Positions 34,096-46,028 of a stretch of 64,000 bases of DNA are shown one piece after another. Origin of the DNA: Cheiracanthium punctorium (lineage: Eukaryota; Arthropoda; Arachnida; Araneae; Cheiracanthiidae); NCBI GenBank assembly GCA_038373885.1, contig JAWZYV010016978.1, positions 992,001-1,056,000 of the forward strand, written 5' to 3'. The notes below the pieces were generated by a model. It worked only from the letters and a program-made list of their open reading frames with translations. It was not told the DNA's origin and did not search any database. The position numbers were made by a program, and so were the translations under genes. Position 1 is the first letter of the stretch; every line of letters begins with the position of its first letter.

Positions 34096-34610
34096 TGTTA
34101 TGCATCTTATACTATTCATGTCAAAATATTTTGAGTAACAGCTATTGCGAATTAAGTTCATTCCTATATAGATCGTATATTTCACGTCATATTCTTTCTT
34201 TTCCAAATTTTGGTTTATCTATTATACTATATCAAATTAATTTCATTTTTCAATTTTAGCTCTGTTCGGATTTTCTATTTATTGGATATATCTACTTTTT
34301 GGGATACGGTTTTGGGATTTGCCTTTTTTGGATACGATTTTATGTTTATTGAATACATTGCACTAAAATAACTGCTGTTGAATGATTCCTTGATTCGTAA
34401 GTTTAGCTATTTTACTATATATGTAACTGTATATATTACAAGAAAACTAAAATAATGAAACATAAAAATGTAAATTTTTATGAAAAATAAATTAATCTTA
34501 CCACCGAAATTTTCAACCGTTTGGTGGGTTAAAAAAAATAAGATTTTAAAGTCAGCAAAAGAAACTTTTTAAATGAGCTGTCATTATACCAGCTAATAAA
34601 GAAATTTTGT
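33627..34610. other. No gene; (TA)n microsatellite
   Basis: Contains poly-T at about 33931-33951 and (TA)n at 34054-34092. Otherwise AT-rich with no coding signal. Confidence 0.6.
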
Positions 34611-34618
34611 TAATTCAA

Positions 34619-34771
34619 CATGGGCGTCGTAACGTAACGTTTGGGGACGCGCGGACGTGTCCCCCACCTTAACATTTTACCTTTATTGTTAATAGATGTA
34701 GAAAAAAGAGATTATTTTCTGATCCCCCCCCACACACACACACCAAAAATCAGCAGGTAACGGTGCTCATG
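34619..34771. mobile_element. hAT MITE, 153 bp
   Basis: Ends are CATGGGCGTCGTAAC and, read inward on the right, CATGAGCACCGTTAC. A perfect 8 bp duplication TAATTCAA lies at 34611-34618 and 34772-34779. No coding capacity. It is inserted in an AT-rich stretch that repeats TTTTGTTAATTCAACA-like motifs up to about 34950. Confidence 0.85.
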
Positions 34772-34779
34772 TAATTCAA

Positions 34780-34950
34780 ACAAATAATTTGGTTGATTTT
34801 AACGAAATAAACCCCTTAAGCAAATTGTTTGGTTAAATTCACAATGTTTTGTTGGAATAACCAAATAATTTTAACGAAACTATTTTGTTAATTCAACAAA
34901 AAGTTAGTTGGCGCTATTTCAACATGTAATTTTGTTGATTCAACAAAACC
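34780..34950. repeat. Degenerate minisatellite-like motif cluster
   Basis: Several variants of TTTGTTNATTCAACAAAA and AAATAATTT(G/T)NNT occur at irregular spacing, some in inverted order. No gene. It may be the interior of the sequence that the neighbouring MITE hit. Confidence 0.45.
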
Positions 34951-35430
34951 CCTTTTTATTTTTTTGCTTGTTTGTTTGTTTTGGTGGATAATTCTCCTAA
35001 ATTGCAACGCTGGTCCATCTATTCTGCAACTGCTGTAAATATGAACAATTACCACGAAATTTAATGTATAGGAATAGTTTTGGTATTTGCCTCCAGGCGA
35101 CTTTTCATTGTTTGACGACTTACATATGCGTATAATTTATAAGCTTTACCCAATAAGGTTGACTAATGTTTTCATGGCACAAATTTTTCAGCTCATAGAC
35201 CTAATGTTAAAATAACCTCTGTCAGCGGCCACCCGACCCCCCATCCCCCCCTTTTTTTTTAGTTCTACTCACTCCATGCTTAATTTTGTGCAGAAAAACT
35301 CAGGGTCAGGTTTATAGTCGAATATAAGACCCAGGAATAACTTGCGAAGTCTATTGGAGCAAAAATGTCATTCACGTCCATGTTCACGCCTGTTTCATTT
35401 CATTAGTTGGTCAGTGATCTGAGTTGCAAC
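34951..35430. other. No gene recognised
   Basis: Mixed sequence with a C/T-rich block at about 35228-35262. The left end of the pogo element that follows should lie here but was not identified. Confidence 0.4.
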
Positions 35431-35431
35431 G

Positions 35432-37608
35432 ATGTGGAAACTAGAGCTGAAGCAAACCGCATGTATTCGGTACTAAGATACGGATAATCACTCAGACTCG
35501 AAGTAACGAATTGTTACTTTTCGGTTGATATCGTTACTACTCGATCCGAAGATGTTTCGGATCGAGCAGCTTCGAACTTCGAATACAGACTGCCAGGCGA
35601 GGCGAACTAGAGGGGAAACGGGTTCCAGTAATCGAGTACTAATATCTTCTGTTATTTGTTACTGGGGTTACTGGATATCGGATCGCGGTTTCAAGGGGGA
35701 AAATGACTTTCGAGTTTGCATTTCGGATCGAACAGGTTCGAACTTCGAATACAAGACTGCGGGAGGGAGAAAATGAATTTCGGTATTTGAGTAATAGTAT
35801 GTTCCTTTCCGTTACTAGATACCGGAAGTATTATGGATTCTCGCTGTTGGGAGGGAAAAATCAGTTTCGGTATTTGAGTAGTAGTATGTTCTGGTTGCAA
35901 TTCGTTTGTGCCGCGCCGAATGGTATCGTTTTGATGAGGTTTGGAAGAATCCGTATGTTTCGTTACAGTTATGGAGATGGAATAGTATCTGCTGCTCTAT
36001 TGATATGGGTCGTACAATGGGGGGATACGATCCGGTGTATAGTATGTTATTATGCGCAGTTGAACTCTTTTTTTGCGGGGGGGGGGAAGGGGGTGTTCTT
36101 ATAATTGTAGAGGAGCAATACATATAAGAGAAGCATGTTAGTAAGGGGTGCTAATTTCGGGCTTTCTAACATTTTAGTACTAAATAGTGGTGCAATCAGA
36201 ATTCTTTCTTTCAGGGTGGTTCCGAAGCAGGATTGCGAACTTAACTTTTTCTTTTTTTTTTTTAGCTAGAATCGAAATGAGTAATAAATAACAAATTATT
36301 TAAATACACCTTTTAAAAAAATATTTTTATAAAGTAAACGAATTCACACATTTTTATTATTTAAAATATTATTTGGAACTAAAAAAATATTTAGCATGGA
36401 AACCTAAACACATTTTTTAAGTAATTGTTTAAAAAATATATAAAAAATTGGGAGCGACCCGGGATTTCTATGCCCACTCCTGCGTAAGCCACTGGTATTA
36501 AAATATTTCAATAAAGTTCAGTATGTTTCTAAAATGTCGGTGTTTAGGGGGCCATCTGCCCTATTTTATGGTACATTTTATTCCATGAACTCATGGAATA
36601 CGCATAATCCGGTGCAACCATTCTTTCTATATGAAAGGAGTGATAATTTTTGTTTAAAGAATGCTCTCATATATGCACCCACAGAAGGGGCTAACCCCTT
36701 TCATCCCAAAAGTGCAGAAATAGAACTGGAAATATCTTAAAAATAGATAATTCTCACTGAATTAAACAATTTTAATTTAAAATATGGTAATTTTTAATTT
36801 ACTTCGAAAAATGATCCAGCAAAAGAAGTTTTTGATATGAAATAAGAACTCACAAATAATAAAGATATTATGCTTGTAGAAACGCAAAGTAGTTGATATC
36901 ATACTGAGATCCCCTGCCCTGTGAATTTTATATATGTGGCCCAATCCCTGGATCTCAGTATTCGAGAACCCGCAACCCAGAAAAAACACGAGTCACAAGC
37001 TTTCCTTTACACTTTTTATGATAAGAATGAACAGGTTAAACCAGCGTTCAGAATTAAAAAAAGGGGGGGGGTTGAGAAAAGAAAAGAATGGCATATGTCT
37101 TTGGAAGATTTCTATGTGCACTCAGTAATTCGGATAATTTAGCATTGTATAAAACCATAAATGTGTATAAAAACAATCTGTAAATCAGAGAAAATAAGCT
37201 CTAAATACAACTTTGTACAACTTCGCTAAAAAAAATTCTTTTTGGTTAGGTTTTGCTATGGGTTTATGTATGGGCGGCATATACCCATAACAACACTGTC
37301 CCGGATGTGTTGTTATGGGGCACTATATAACACCCTATTACCGATTCTATTAGTAGTAACGAAAGTAACGAGTAACGAATACTTAGTAACGAATAGCGAA
37401 CATCTAAGTAACAAATACATACGGATACTCATTTTGTCGTTACTTTTACAGCACTAGTGGAAACGCGTTTTCCTAAATCTCGAGCAGCTCATTGAAGTTC
37501 TGCGCGAATATGAGAATGGCAAATCGGCAAGAAAGTAAGCTGAATTATTTAACTGCGGAAGAATGCAAATCAACAAAATCATTAAAGAAAATTATTTGAT
37601 TTTGAAAT
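35432..37608 (+). pseudogene. pogo-type DNA-binding domain, interrupted by a hAT insertion
   Basis: The ATG at 35432 is followed by GTGGAAAC, which is also the 8 bp target duplication of the hAT element 35442-37456. Reading resumes in frame after the right-hand duplication with LNLEQLIEVLREYENGKSAR, a stop, then AELFNCGRMQINKIIKEN. This is the N-terminal helix-turn-helix type found in pogo/Tigger and CENP-B-like transposases, which binds the element's TIRs. Beyond about 37608 no catalytic domain follows; a pogo-type terminal repeat lies at about 37885-37914. So the parent was already a deletion derivative or decayed. The in-frame TAA shows that it does not encode an intact domain. Confidence 0.65.
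35442..37456. mobile_element. hAT-type element (2 kb) with perfect 8 bp duplication
   Basis: Ends are TAGAGCTGAAGC on the left and TAGTGCTGTAAAAG on the right read inward, flanked by identical GTGGAAAC (35434-35441 and 37457-37464). The interior has repeated GTAACGA, TTCGGTATTTGAGTA and CGAACTTCGAATACA motifs. Overlapping open frames at 35525-36127 on both strands come from these repeats and match no transposase I know. The target is the start codon region of a pogo-type gene. Confidence 0.9.
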
Positions 37609-37914
37609 GACATCTGCTTTTTAAAGTAAAAAACGAACTTGAAAAAATGGTTGTTTCAGAGAAAAGTAAAAACTTAAAACAGACACAAATAGTATCTTTT
37701 TTTTTTTTTTTTTTTTTTTTTCAAAAAATGTAGGAAGGCATTAAATAAATTACTATTTTCTCTTTAGATAAGTTTTAAATTTCTTTTTAAATAAGAAATA
37801 CGTGTCAGACTTGTTTATATTACGCATTACAGCAATTATCTTATAATGGTAAATAACACCCTTCAGAGGGCCAAATTCGGTATGATGGGGTGGCCGCTCA
37901 GAGAGGTTTCACTG
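37609..37914. mobile_element. Right end of the interrupted pogo-like element
   Basis: Read on the minus strand from 37914 this starts CAGTGAAACCTCTCTGAGCG and continues with GGCCACCCC, a Tigger-type terminal repeat, next to TA at 37915-37916. It is in the right order to be the 3' end of the element holding the broken helix-turn-helix. A 30+ bp poly-T lies at about 37698-37721. Confidence 0.7.
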
Positions 37915-37916
37915 TA

Positions 37917-39314
37917 TATAATAAAATGCTGTCCGTGGGAGACAGTGTATGTGTAGCATTGATATAACTTTTTCACTAGGGAAAACAAAACATCAGCTCT
38001 GATGCAGATCTTAAAAACTTTAGTTCTTCTTAGCTTTAAGCGATTTATTGCTTCAAAGATGCGACGGCAGTGATTTCCCTTCTGCACACATCATTGCTTC
38101 CTGACCTGGGTCCTCGTATGCCTCTTTGTAGCTCAACACACAGGGAAGGGGAATCCCTGCAGCCGCATCTTTGCAACATCGGGAGCCACCATCAGCTAAG
38201 CAGTAGTCCATGAGCAAATGAGATTGTGTTGGAAAGTGTTCTATAATCGATGTTTCCACTGGATTACTTATCCATCTTGGTTGATTTTGACGAAAATCTC
38301 TTAAATAATGTAAACGCATGGTTCCTACTAAAGCTCATTCTTTAGTTAAACTGCATTAATTTACCAGCTCCCATCTCTTGCGTTTCGAGTGCTTTTAAGC
38401 AGAAATCCCCGCGCTGCCACTGCCAAACCTGTACTGTTCGTGAAACTGGTACATTAAACAGAAATAATTAGGATAATAATAGGGTAACATATGCAATCAG
38501 CTGCATCTCAAAATGATCACCACAAGGCTTAGCAATTGTGTTTCTGGGATTTACCACTTTTCAGACTGTTTGGCGTCGATTCTAATTTTAACTGAAACTC
38601 TTTGAGAACGGCTATCACTGAGATATACATTACATAAATACAAGTCTCGTATAAACTTTAACACAAATTACACCCATTATGGAGTCTATTTTATTTATTT
38701 TCTTGGCTGATATTTAAAGATTAAAAACATTAATATCTGTGTTGTCTTTCCATGAAAGAAACGAAAAGTTAGACTTCTGATTAACGAAAAAGTTAGATTT
38801 CTGATTAACGTAAAAAGTTAGTAAAATGGCTCTCATATGCTAAGACTTAAACAGTTTTTAACAGAAATCAGTATTGTCGTATAAGCGTATACATTTATGT
38901 TACTTCGTTCCTCATGCTCGTTTTTTACATTTTAACCTAAAAATATGCATTATAAAAGATGCTTTAACCCAAATTCAAAGTAGTTCCAAATATATTTTAT
39001 TGACATCATAACTTTTTAAAAAAATTCACAAGATTAAATAATCAAATAAATTATTCTATTTACTTGCTCATTATATTTTCTTGCTGCCTCTTACATATAA
39101 ATTCACACTTTTATACCGTACGCTGATTGAATACTGGTAACAGTATAAATTTTCTAGTGACATTAAGTTTTAAAAAAACCACTTGTTTATATTTTCTAGT
39201 TCTTTGATGCGCATTATACTTTTAATGAATACAAAACTGTATCATGATGATCAAATCATTGTTTAGTTCTTTAGAATAGATATGACATGCAAATCGACAC
39301 TCCTAGGGAGGCTT
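37917..39314. other. No supported gene; possible coding relic at 38053-38319 minus
   Basis: An 88-codon minus-strand frame (38053-38319) contains EAYEDPGQEAMMCAEGKSLP. A related stretch, KAFKGPSPEATMGTE, can be read on the minus strand at about 42775-42845. Two diverged copies with similar peptides suggest a remnant of a repeated coding sequence that I cannot name. The rest is AT-rich without motif. Confidence 0.35.
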
Positions 39315-39353
39315 CAGGGCTCTGTTTAGGAGAAATTTTAGTCCGTTAACTTA

Positions 39354-39468
39354 CCCTTCACAAAATATTTTATTGTAAAAAGGAACCCTTTACAAAATAT
39401 TTTACTTTAAAAACGAACCCTTCACAATATCATTCATTTTAAAATCGGACCCTTCACAAAATTCTTTC
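39354..39468. repeat. 32 bp tandem repeat, about 3.6 units
   Basis: Units at 39354-39385, 39386-39417 and 39418-39449 plus a partial unit. Each starts CCCTT(C/T)ACAA and ends in an A-rich then G(G/A)A part. Same period and consensus as 15318-15389. Confidence 0.9.
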
Positions 39469-40042
39469 CAGGGATGCACAGAATATTCGATTGGTATTCT
39501 GTATACTGCCTATTCAGCAGACAAACCGAATATTCGGTTCGGCCGAATACTTTAATATTGGGCAACCGAATAGTAAACAATTTTAATATACAACAATTGG
39601 TAAACAAACACATTTTTTAATACCATGAATGAAAGTTATAGTGTAGTACCATAGTACAAAATTAATTCAAATTGTTACTGACTAATATCACATTCAAAGT
39701 AATTTTAATGTAAGAGAAACACTCTGTTAAATTCAAAAGTATGCAGGTTTAAAAGAATGATCATGATTTCATCAATATTTAAAAAGGTGGTTATAATGTA
39801 TAAAAGAAACACTTCGATATTAAATTTTGCAGTATTTTAATTTCTGAAGTTTCACACCATATGAAATATTAAATATTGTTTAAAAACAAACTAATTAAAT
39901 TAATCGGTGTACAATCCAAGTTTAATAACAGTTGAATAAATTTTAACCAAATATTCGGTATTCGGCTGAATATTCGGTTAGAAATTTAACCGAATATTCG
40001 GTATTCGTTAATCGGCAAAATATGGTATTCGGTGCATCCCTA
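39469..40042. mobile_element. hAT MITE, GGGATGCAC family
   Basis: 574 bp. Ends are CAGGGATGCACAGAATATTC and TAGGGATGCACCGAATACC on the right read inward. Flanks ATTCTTTC (39461-39468) and ATTCTTCC (40043-40050) match 7 of 8. Subterminal CCGAATATTCGG motifs recur in both orientations. No transposase. It is inserted in the last unit of the 32 bp array. Confidence 0.88.
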
Positions 40043-40118
40043 ATTCTTCCTATGAAAATTAGTTCTCTCACAAATATGTGTTCATTTCTTAAAATAATTG
40101 CTCGCAAATCTAGTTATA

Positions 40119-41147
40119 CCGGATGTTTCAAAATAGATGTTACAGGGATTATTTTTAAACCGTAAGGGATGGAAACATACTTTCAGTTAGAAAGTTAGTC
40201 AAATTGAGATATGGCAAATTTTTTACTAGGGGCTGTATATATATTAAAATACGAAATTTAATTTTTATACTTTCCCTCCTTTCCTATTACTTAGAAAAAT
40301 GTTACTCTTTGTCTAAGAAAATTAATTTTAAAAATCCCGTGTCTCTAAGTGAAATAGTTAGTGAGATATTGCAATTTGAAAATTTTGACATTTGTCACCA
40401 AGCACTAAGGGGATGTCTCAAAAGTGAGAAACATGTAATAACTTTTCAAATGACGTTGATTTATGTTAATAGTCACTCGATAGACACAGTTGACTCCTCA
40501 AATCCTAATTTAGCTAGACTTTTCCTGTAAATCATGTTTGGCAGTTTCTATTGAAAGTTACCACACCACAGTAACCTACACCATTATTTTGTCATTCTCC
40601 TTTACACTTTAAAATTTCTTCTCTAGAAGCGTGATCTAAATGAGTGGCTGACACGCCCCCCCCCCCAAAAAAAAAGAATAAATTATCGCTAGTTTCATAA
40701 AGCAGTACCTGTTAATTTCACACATTTGAACACGTTTAATTGCTTTTCCCAACAATGGAATCTTTATTTATCTTTTATCAATTCATAGTTGATCCCCTAA
40801 AGTAAAAGGTTTTTCCCCGTTAAAACGGACTCCAACACAGTAGGTAAAATGGTGTAAGTCATCATTTTCAAAATTAATTTTCTTGCTAATTATTTCAATT
40901 AGAGATGCGGGATTTTTTAATTAGTTTTCTTAGACAAAGGGCAGCATTTTTCTAAATATAAGTAATAGGAAAGGAGGAAACGTATAAAAATTAAATTTCG
41001 CATTTTAATATGTATAAAACCCCCAGTAGAAAAATTGCCATATCTGAAATCTACTCCTTATTTGACTAACTTTTCTAATTGAAAGCATATTTCTATCACT
41101 TACGGTTTAAAAGATAATCGCTATAACATGTATTTTGAAACACCCGT
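40119..41147. mobile_element. Mariner-type MITE with ~280 bp TIRs
   Basis: 1029 bp between TA (40117-40118 and 41148-41149). Ends are CCGGATGTTTCAAAATA and, read inward on the right, ACGGGTGTTTCAAAATA. The inverted similarity extends about 280 bp on each side, including CGTAAGGGATGGAAACATA and CTTTGTCTAAGAAAA. The 108-codon plus frame at 40204-40530 is inside the left TIR and has no transposase motif. A related end lies at 47426. Confidence 0.85.
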
Positions 41148-41459
41148 TATAAATCTATACACATAAAAAACATTAACGTACTTATAAAAATCTGTCGATG
41201 TTTGTATGTATGCATACATGCATAGTTTTTTAAAACATGGGTCTTTCTGTAAAATGTCCAAATGGAACTTTAATACTAAATTCGAATTTGTAAAAGGTAT
41301 TTCTACAAATTCATAAAAAGAGGAACCCTTTTTCACAAAAACAGGACCCTGGATAGGAAAACCTGATTTAATGTTAATTTCAGATTCACAAAATTATGAG
41401 TAAATTTTTCACAATTTCACAAAAACAGGACCCAGTCTGAGGAGTATGGACACATCCCT

Positions 41460-41944
41460 TCTTCTAGAAATCACTCTGATCGCAGATAAAGCTTGGAAAA
41501 GGAAGAGAATTACAACGAACAAAGCTTGCATTTTCCAACCACCCAAATTAGTCACCTGAATTAAAGGAACACTCGCCAAATATTTGAAAATAGTATGAAA
41601 ATGGCCTTTTTTAACCAAAAGGTATCCCAAGTTGCATCTTAAATTTAGTCTTAAATTTAGTAGCAAAAGTCCCCTTTTTAGTTGCTGATAGACACCATGA
41701 ACTTGTGAAATGATGGTTCAAATTCAACCATTTTGGTAACAATTTAAAGCTATTTATAGGTGGAGTGTAAATCCAGGTTTCAACGCTGTTTTTCACGTCG
41801 TGACAGCAACTTGCCAACACTCAAAAATTCAGAGACAGAGAAAAAGGAAATCAACGAACATCCAAATTAAAAAATATATATATATAAATATCTCACTATG
41901 ATTCACCTAATGTCAGTGCAATATATTCATTCATTGTTTCAGGA
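41460..41944. other. No gene recognised
   Basis: Short overlapping minus-strand frames at 41409-41820 show no recognised domain. Confidence 0.35.
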
Positions 41945-42215
41945 CTGCGATTACGAGACGTAAATGCCTAAAGCCAACGGAGACCTTAACCCCACTGTCA
42001 TTACATGCATTATCTCTACAGAGAGTGATGCAGTTCAGGTGTTGGCCGGAGTGACAGAATGCTGTGTCATTATACAAATAGGGCATTGCTGTCACTCTTT
42101 ACTGAAACTGAAGAAGGTGGCTTTTGGCGAAGCTTTAAAATGCCTCCTTTCAATTGGAGTGGTGCAGTACGGTGTTGCACAACAGCCCATAGGCGATACC
42201 GCCTGCTGATTATTG
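41945..42215. other. GC-richer segment, unassigned
   Basis: An 81-codon plus frame (41964-42209) spans this locally GC-richer stretch and contains CCVIIQIGHCCHSL. It has no domain I recognise and no splice signals that decide its status. On the minus strand GGTATCGCCTATGGGCTG begins a stretch that could be the head of a dispersed repeat. Confidence 0.3.
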
Positions 42216-43136
42216 GGAAAGAAGAATAATACGTTTTCTATTTTATAAATTTTCATTTAGAGTCATATGCGTAGCGTGGCCGAAATATTTGTCGGGGGGG
42301 GGGGAGCGCGTAACATATTCGAAATGAGAATAACAAAGTTAATTCAGGTTTTGAAAAAGAAAAAAAAAGGTTTTAAAATTAATGATATTCTAAAAAAAAG
42401 TTAACGGATGGGGCACGTTAACCCTCCCCTATCGCTTCGTCAGGGACGTAGCCAAGGGATGGGTCATCAGGCTTGGGCCCTTCCAAAAAGTTGGGTTTTG
42501 GGGTCCGAATTTTTTTTTTTTTTTTTTTTTTGTTGTTGTTGTTGTTGTTGTTAAAGAGATGCTAAGAATCAAGGCTTTTTCTAACTAATTCTACTTTTTT
42601 GACTGCCCCCGAAATTCTTTTCTGCCTGCATGCCTGCTATGCCCATGTTTTGAGTAAAATTTTATTAAAGTAAAGCAAGAAAGACAAATCATGCATCGAT
42701 TATAAAACCTTTCTAACACACTCTCTTAGGGCGTAGAATTAACGAATAATTAACATGTTCGTTTCATCTGTCGCAAAGAGGTGATGGCAAAGACCTCCTT
42801 TCTGTACCCATCGTTGCTTCCGGGCTTGGACCTTTGAATGCCTTCGCTGCGACTTCGGCAAGTCATTAAAAAACAAAAATACCCCATGAGTAAAATGCTT
42901 TTCTTTCTTAAACCAAATGTTTCACTATTTAAATAAAAATTTTAAATATACATTTTAAAATTTTTTATTTAAATATTAGTTATAATTTATTTAAATAAAA
43001 ATTATATTTAATTTATTTATTTTAATATTTATTTATTTTAATATTTATTTTTGTTTTTCATTTTAAACAAATCTTATTAATATTAAATTTAGAAACCGAC
43101 ACATTTTTTCCCCCTCACAATTCTAAATTCATTATA
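42216..43136. other. No gene; hAT-like fragment and (TTG)n
   Basis: CAGGGACGTAGCCAAGG at about 42445 resembles the hAT MITE ends of the window. A possible weak partner (CATGGGCATAGCA read inward) ends near 42649, without matching flanks. A (TTG)n tract follows poly-T at 42531-42552. The part near 42775-42845 resembles 38060-38130 at peptide level. Confidence 0.4.
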
Positions 43137-43250
43137 CCCTCGTTACATCGCGCCTCGATATATCGCGCTTTTTCTATGTCTCCCAATTTTTTTCTGTACT
43201 CTTTTGCTTTGTTACTTCACTTGAGAAGTACACAGTACATTTGAAAAATA

Positions 43251-43653
43251 TTAGGTTGTAACGAAAGTTTCCCGCCACCGCAAACATCGTCAGCACACAG
43301 TTCGCGTTGGCGTATTTGCTCATATTTTGTCAAACGATTTTTGGCATTTGAAAGAAAGAGGCTTACTTTCGAACACTGTGTTGTGAAATCTGTAAAAAAT
43401 ATAGTTATCATTAAGTATAAGGTGTCCCAAATGGAACTATCACTCTAGAGGATTAGAACCATCATTTACTTCCATTTGTGTTGCAAAAAGTCAACTACAT
43501 AATATCAACAAATTATGAGTACAGCTTTAAGTACTATTGTTGTATCATGTGACACTGTGCAGGTTTGGTACCGAAAGTTCAAAATCAGTTATCTAAGGAG
43601 TTAGAAGTTAGTTTTTCAGGCAGATATGGCGGTAAACTTTCGTTGCAACCTGA
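43251..43653. mobile_element. Mariner MITE, TTAGGTTG type
   Basis: 403 bp between TA (43249-43250 and 43654-43655). Ends are TTAGGTTGTAACGAAAG and, read inward on the right, TCAGGTTGCAACGAAAG, continuing with TTTCCCGCCA/TTTACCGCCA. This is the classic mariner end. No transposase remains. Confidence 0.9.
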
Positions 43654-44100
43654 TACATCTTCTATCACATAATTTAGGTGCAATTAATTAATTTTCTCTC
43701 CTTTGTTGAAAAAGCAGTATATGAGAGAAAAATCAAAACAAATGGCTCTGGATCATTTTTTCAGCAGGAAATTAAATGTGTATTTGTACATAAAATAAAA
43801 ATAAAAACTTCTATTTTTTATAGCTTAAGAGCACATCTTTTATTACAGTAACTATTAATTTTATTATATTTTAAAAGCATATGTTCCTAAAAGTAAAGTT
43901 TTATCACATCACCCCTCTCCGCTATTATATCGCGCCCTCGGATATATCGCGCATTTTTCTTGTCTCCCGACAAGCGCGATTACGGATGGACGCGAGACGA
44001 GAAACAGCGCTATCTCGTCTCGTCTCGCAAACACTTTGTCTGGTCTCGTGTCTCGCAGAGAAATTGCTTGCCTCGTCTCGCGAGAGACGTCTCGCAAAAT

Positions 44101-45310
44101 TAAGAACTTAATTTTTTAGCACATTTTTAGTAACATTAATACTATTTTATTGAAAATTAATATTAATAATAACAATTAGTTACATATTACCATATTAGTA
44201 CATATATTAGTTACCATATTAACTCATATGTACATTTGAAGTGATAAAAATCCAGATACACCGAAAATTTGTTTCTATTTATTTATTTCAGGAACTGCGT
44301 AATTGTGATATGTATTGTTGATGGGAGTTTCATTTGCTTTTGAAATTATAAAAAGCTTTGAATTTTGTTAGAAATGATGGAGAACTCTGGACATGTTGCG
44401 CAAATAAAATTTTAATCCAATAAAGTGGCTCAGTGTGCTGAATAGTGAATTCATAAAAGTTTCAATTGGGGACGGGATAATTTATAGTGAAGCCTGCTTA
44501 TACCACCTCTCGTTTTAGTGTATGAGATATGGATTTCATATTGACTCGAGAACCCAGGTTTAACTTGTTCATTCACACTATCTGAAAGAAGAGAGAACAG
44601 AGAAGACTTGTGACCAGGGTTGTTTCTCAACATGGATCTTTGTACGCTCGGCTGAGACCCAGCGTTGTATTAGCGAAATCGCTCCAGTAGATCATTCATT
44701 TACGTTCACATAGCTTGGCTTATGATAAACGCATTTTTAATAACTGATGACGCATTTTATTCATAATTATTAATTCACTTAAGAGAAAAATATGAAATAT
44801 CTATAAGATTTAATTACATATATGTATTTATCCATTTTGATGAAATGTAGCCAATATTATAAGTAAACAAAAAATCACTATTATTAAGATTCCAATCAGA
44901 GCATAAAATATGAAAGTAAGCATACATGCATCAACTATTTCAAAATATATAATAATTATAGCCAGACATTCTAAATAAGTTTGAAATTTTTTACATGAAA
45001 AAATAATGACAGCATACTAAAATAATAAAATCATAATTCTAGATTAAACGTAAATATGAATTAGGCAATTAAAACTCCATTTGCAATTCATACTTCATTT
45101 TTAAACTATTTAAATATTTACATAAAACAACAATTATCCAAACTATGAAACCGAATATCTATGTCTGACATAAGTGATCAGTTGGGTGGGGGGGGGGGAC
45201 CTAATTAAAAGAATAATCTTAAAAAAGGGTCCCCTAACAAGATGATTGAATTCCATTGGTTTTTATTTACAAGCAACCTTTAATCTGCGCAAATCAATAA
45301 ATGAATGGTT
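44101..45310. other. No gene; interior of the hAT element
   Basis: AT-rich. Near 44478 GTGAAGCCTGCTTATACC resembles a pogo-type end. GTTTAACTTG and ACCCAGCG parts at 44555-44670 resemble 60500-60650 and mark a dispersed repeat. Confidence 0.4.
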
Positions 45311-45590
45311 TCTCTCTATTCTAAAAAAAAGTAAAGGCCGCTGGCGCTGTCAATAGCTTGTGGACCTATCTCCTCCTAAAGCATGGGGATTTGAGTTTCG
45401 ACTAAGGTGCCCACAGATTCGAAAAATTCCGAGGAACCTGGTAAGCTGACTTAAATTCCGAAAATCGAATTATTTTAGAAGATATTAATAAAAAACTGAA
45501 AAAATAAAAAGAATGGTTGCCAGATTTGGCATAAAATCATTCATTCCTTTGCAACAAAGCGTTTCCAAGTATCTAGAATCGCGTGAAATT
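45311..45590 (+). repeat. Direct repeat, unit 1 (about 280 bp)
   Basis: Starts TCTCTCTATTCTAAA and ends CGTGAAATT. It matches 46029-46308 at an offset of 718 bp, with a small number of differences. The sequence after it (45591-45910), including GCGATTTTTCGCTATTTTC, is repeated in inverted orientation near 57100-57440. Confidence 0.9.
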
Positions 45591-46028
45591 TACAAAGTTA
45601 ATACAAAAAGCCTAATAACTTCTTCACCGTTTGCACGATCCGCTTGAAATTTTTCTTGATCATGTATAAAAATATAGAAAACAATCTGCGCTTCTTTAAA
45701 AATCTAAAAATCCACCCGTTCCCTCCTTTTTAAGCGATTTTTCGCTATTTTCAGCACCATTTTATTTCCGAGAGTCAAAAAAGTAAATCATTTGCGTTAC
45801 AAAATTACCCTTTTCAAGTGAATATGACGTCATACAATTGGGATTCAAATTCGTTTAAAAAAGATTTTTCAGATTACACAGTTTATTATCTTTTTTTTTT
45901 TTTTTTTTTTTTCCCCACAAATAAATCGTTTGCATGGACATGAGAATAGCTGTGTACACAAAACGAAATCTTTCGATTGCGAAAAGATTCCGCGAGTTTC
46001 CAGAACAGCATGAAATTTAATTTGGATA

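Larger units (their letters stand above)
39315..41459. mobile_element. hAT-like element related to 13656-15535, with two nested MITEs
   Basis: The left end CAGGGCTCTGTTTAGG and the right end read inward AGGGATGTGTCCATACTCC resemble hAT ends weakly. No 8 bp duplication was found. The case for relationship rests on the 32 bp repeats starting CCCTTCACAAAA at 39354-39468 and the TTTTTCACAAAAACAGGACCC blocks at about 41330-41435, both shared with 13656-15535. It contains MITEs at 39469-40042 and 40119-41147. Confidence 0.5.

Noticed and set aside
35525..36127. Overlapping frames on both strands as a transposase
   Set aside because: They arise from repeated GTAACGA/TTCGGTATTTGAGTA motifs of the hAT interior and contain no catalytic motif.
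39354..39468. CRISPR-like repeat array
   Set aside because: The repeats are direct and contiguous, with no spacers, inside a transposon in a eukaryotic genome.
41964..42209. Small host gene of 81 codons
   Set aside because: No domain, no splice or promoter evidence; left as an unassigned segment.
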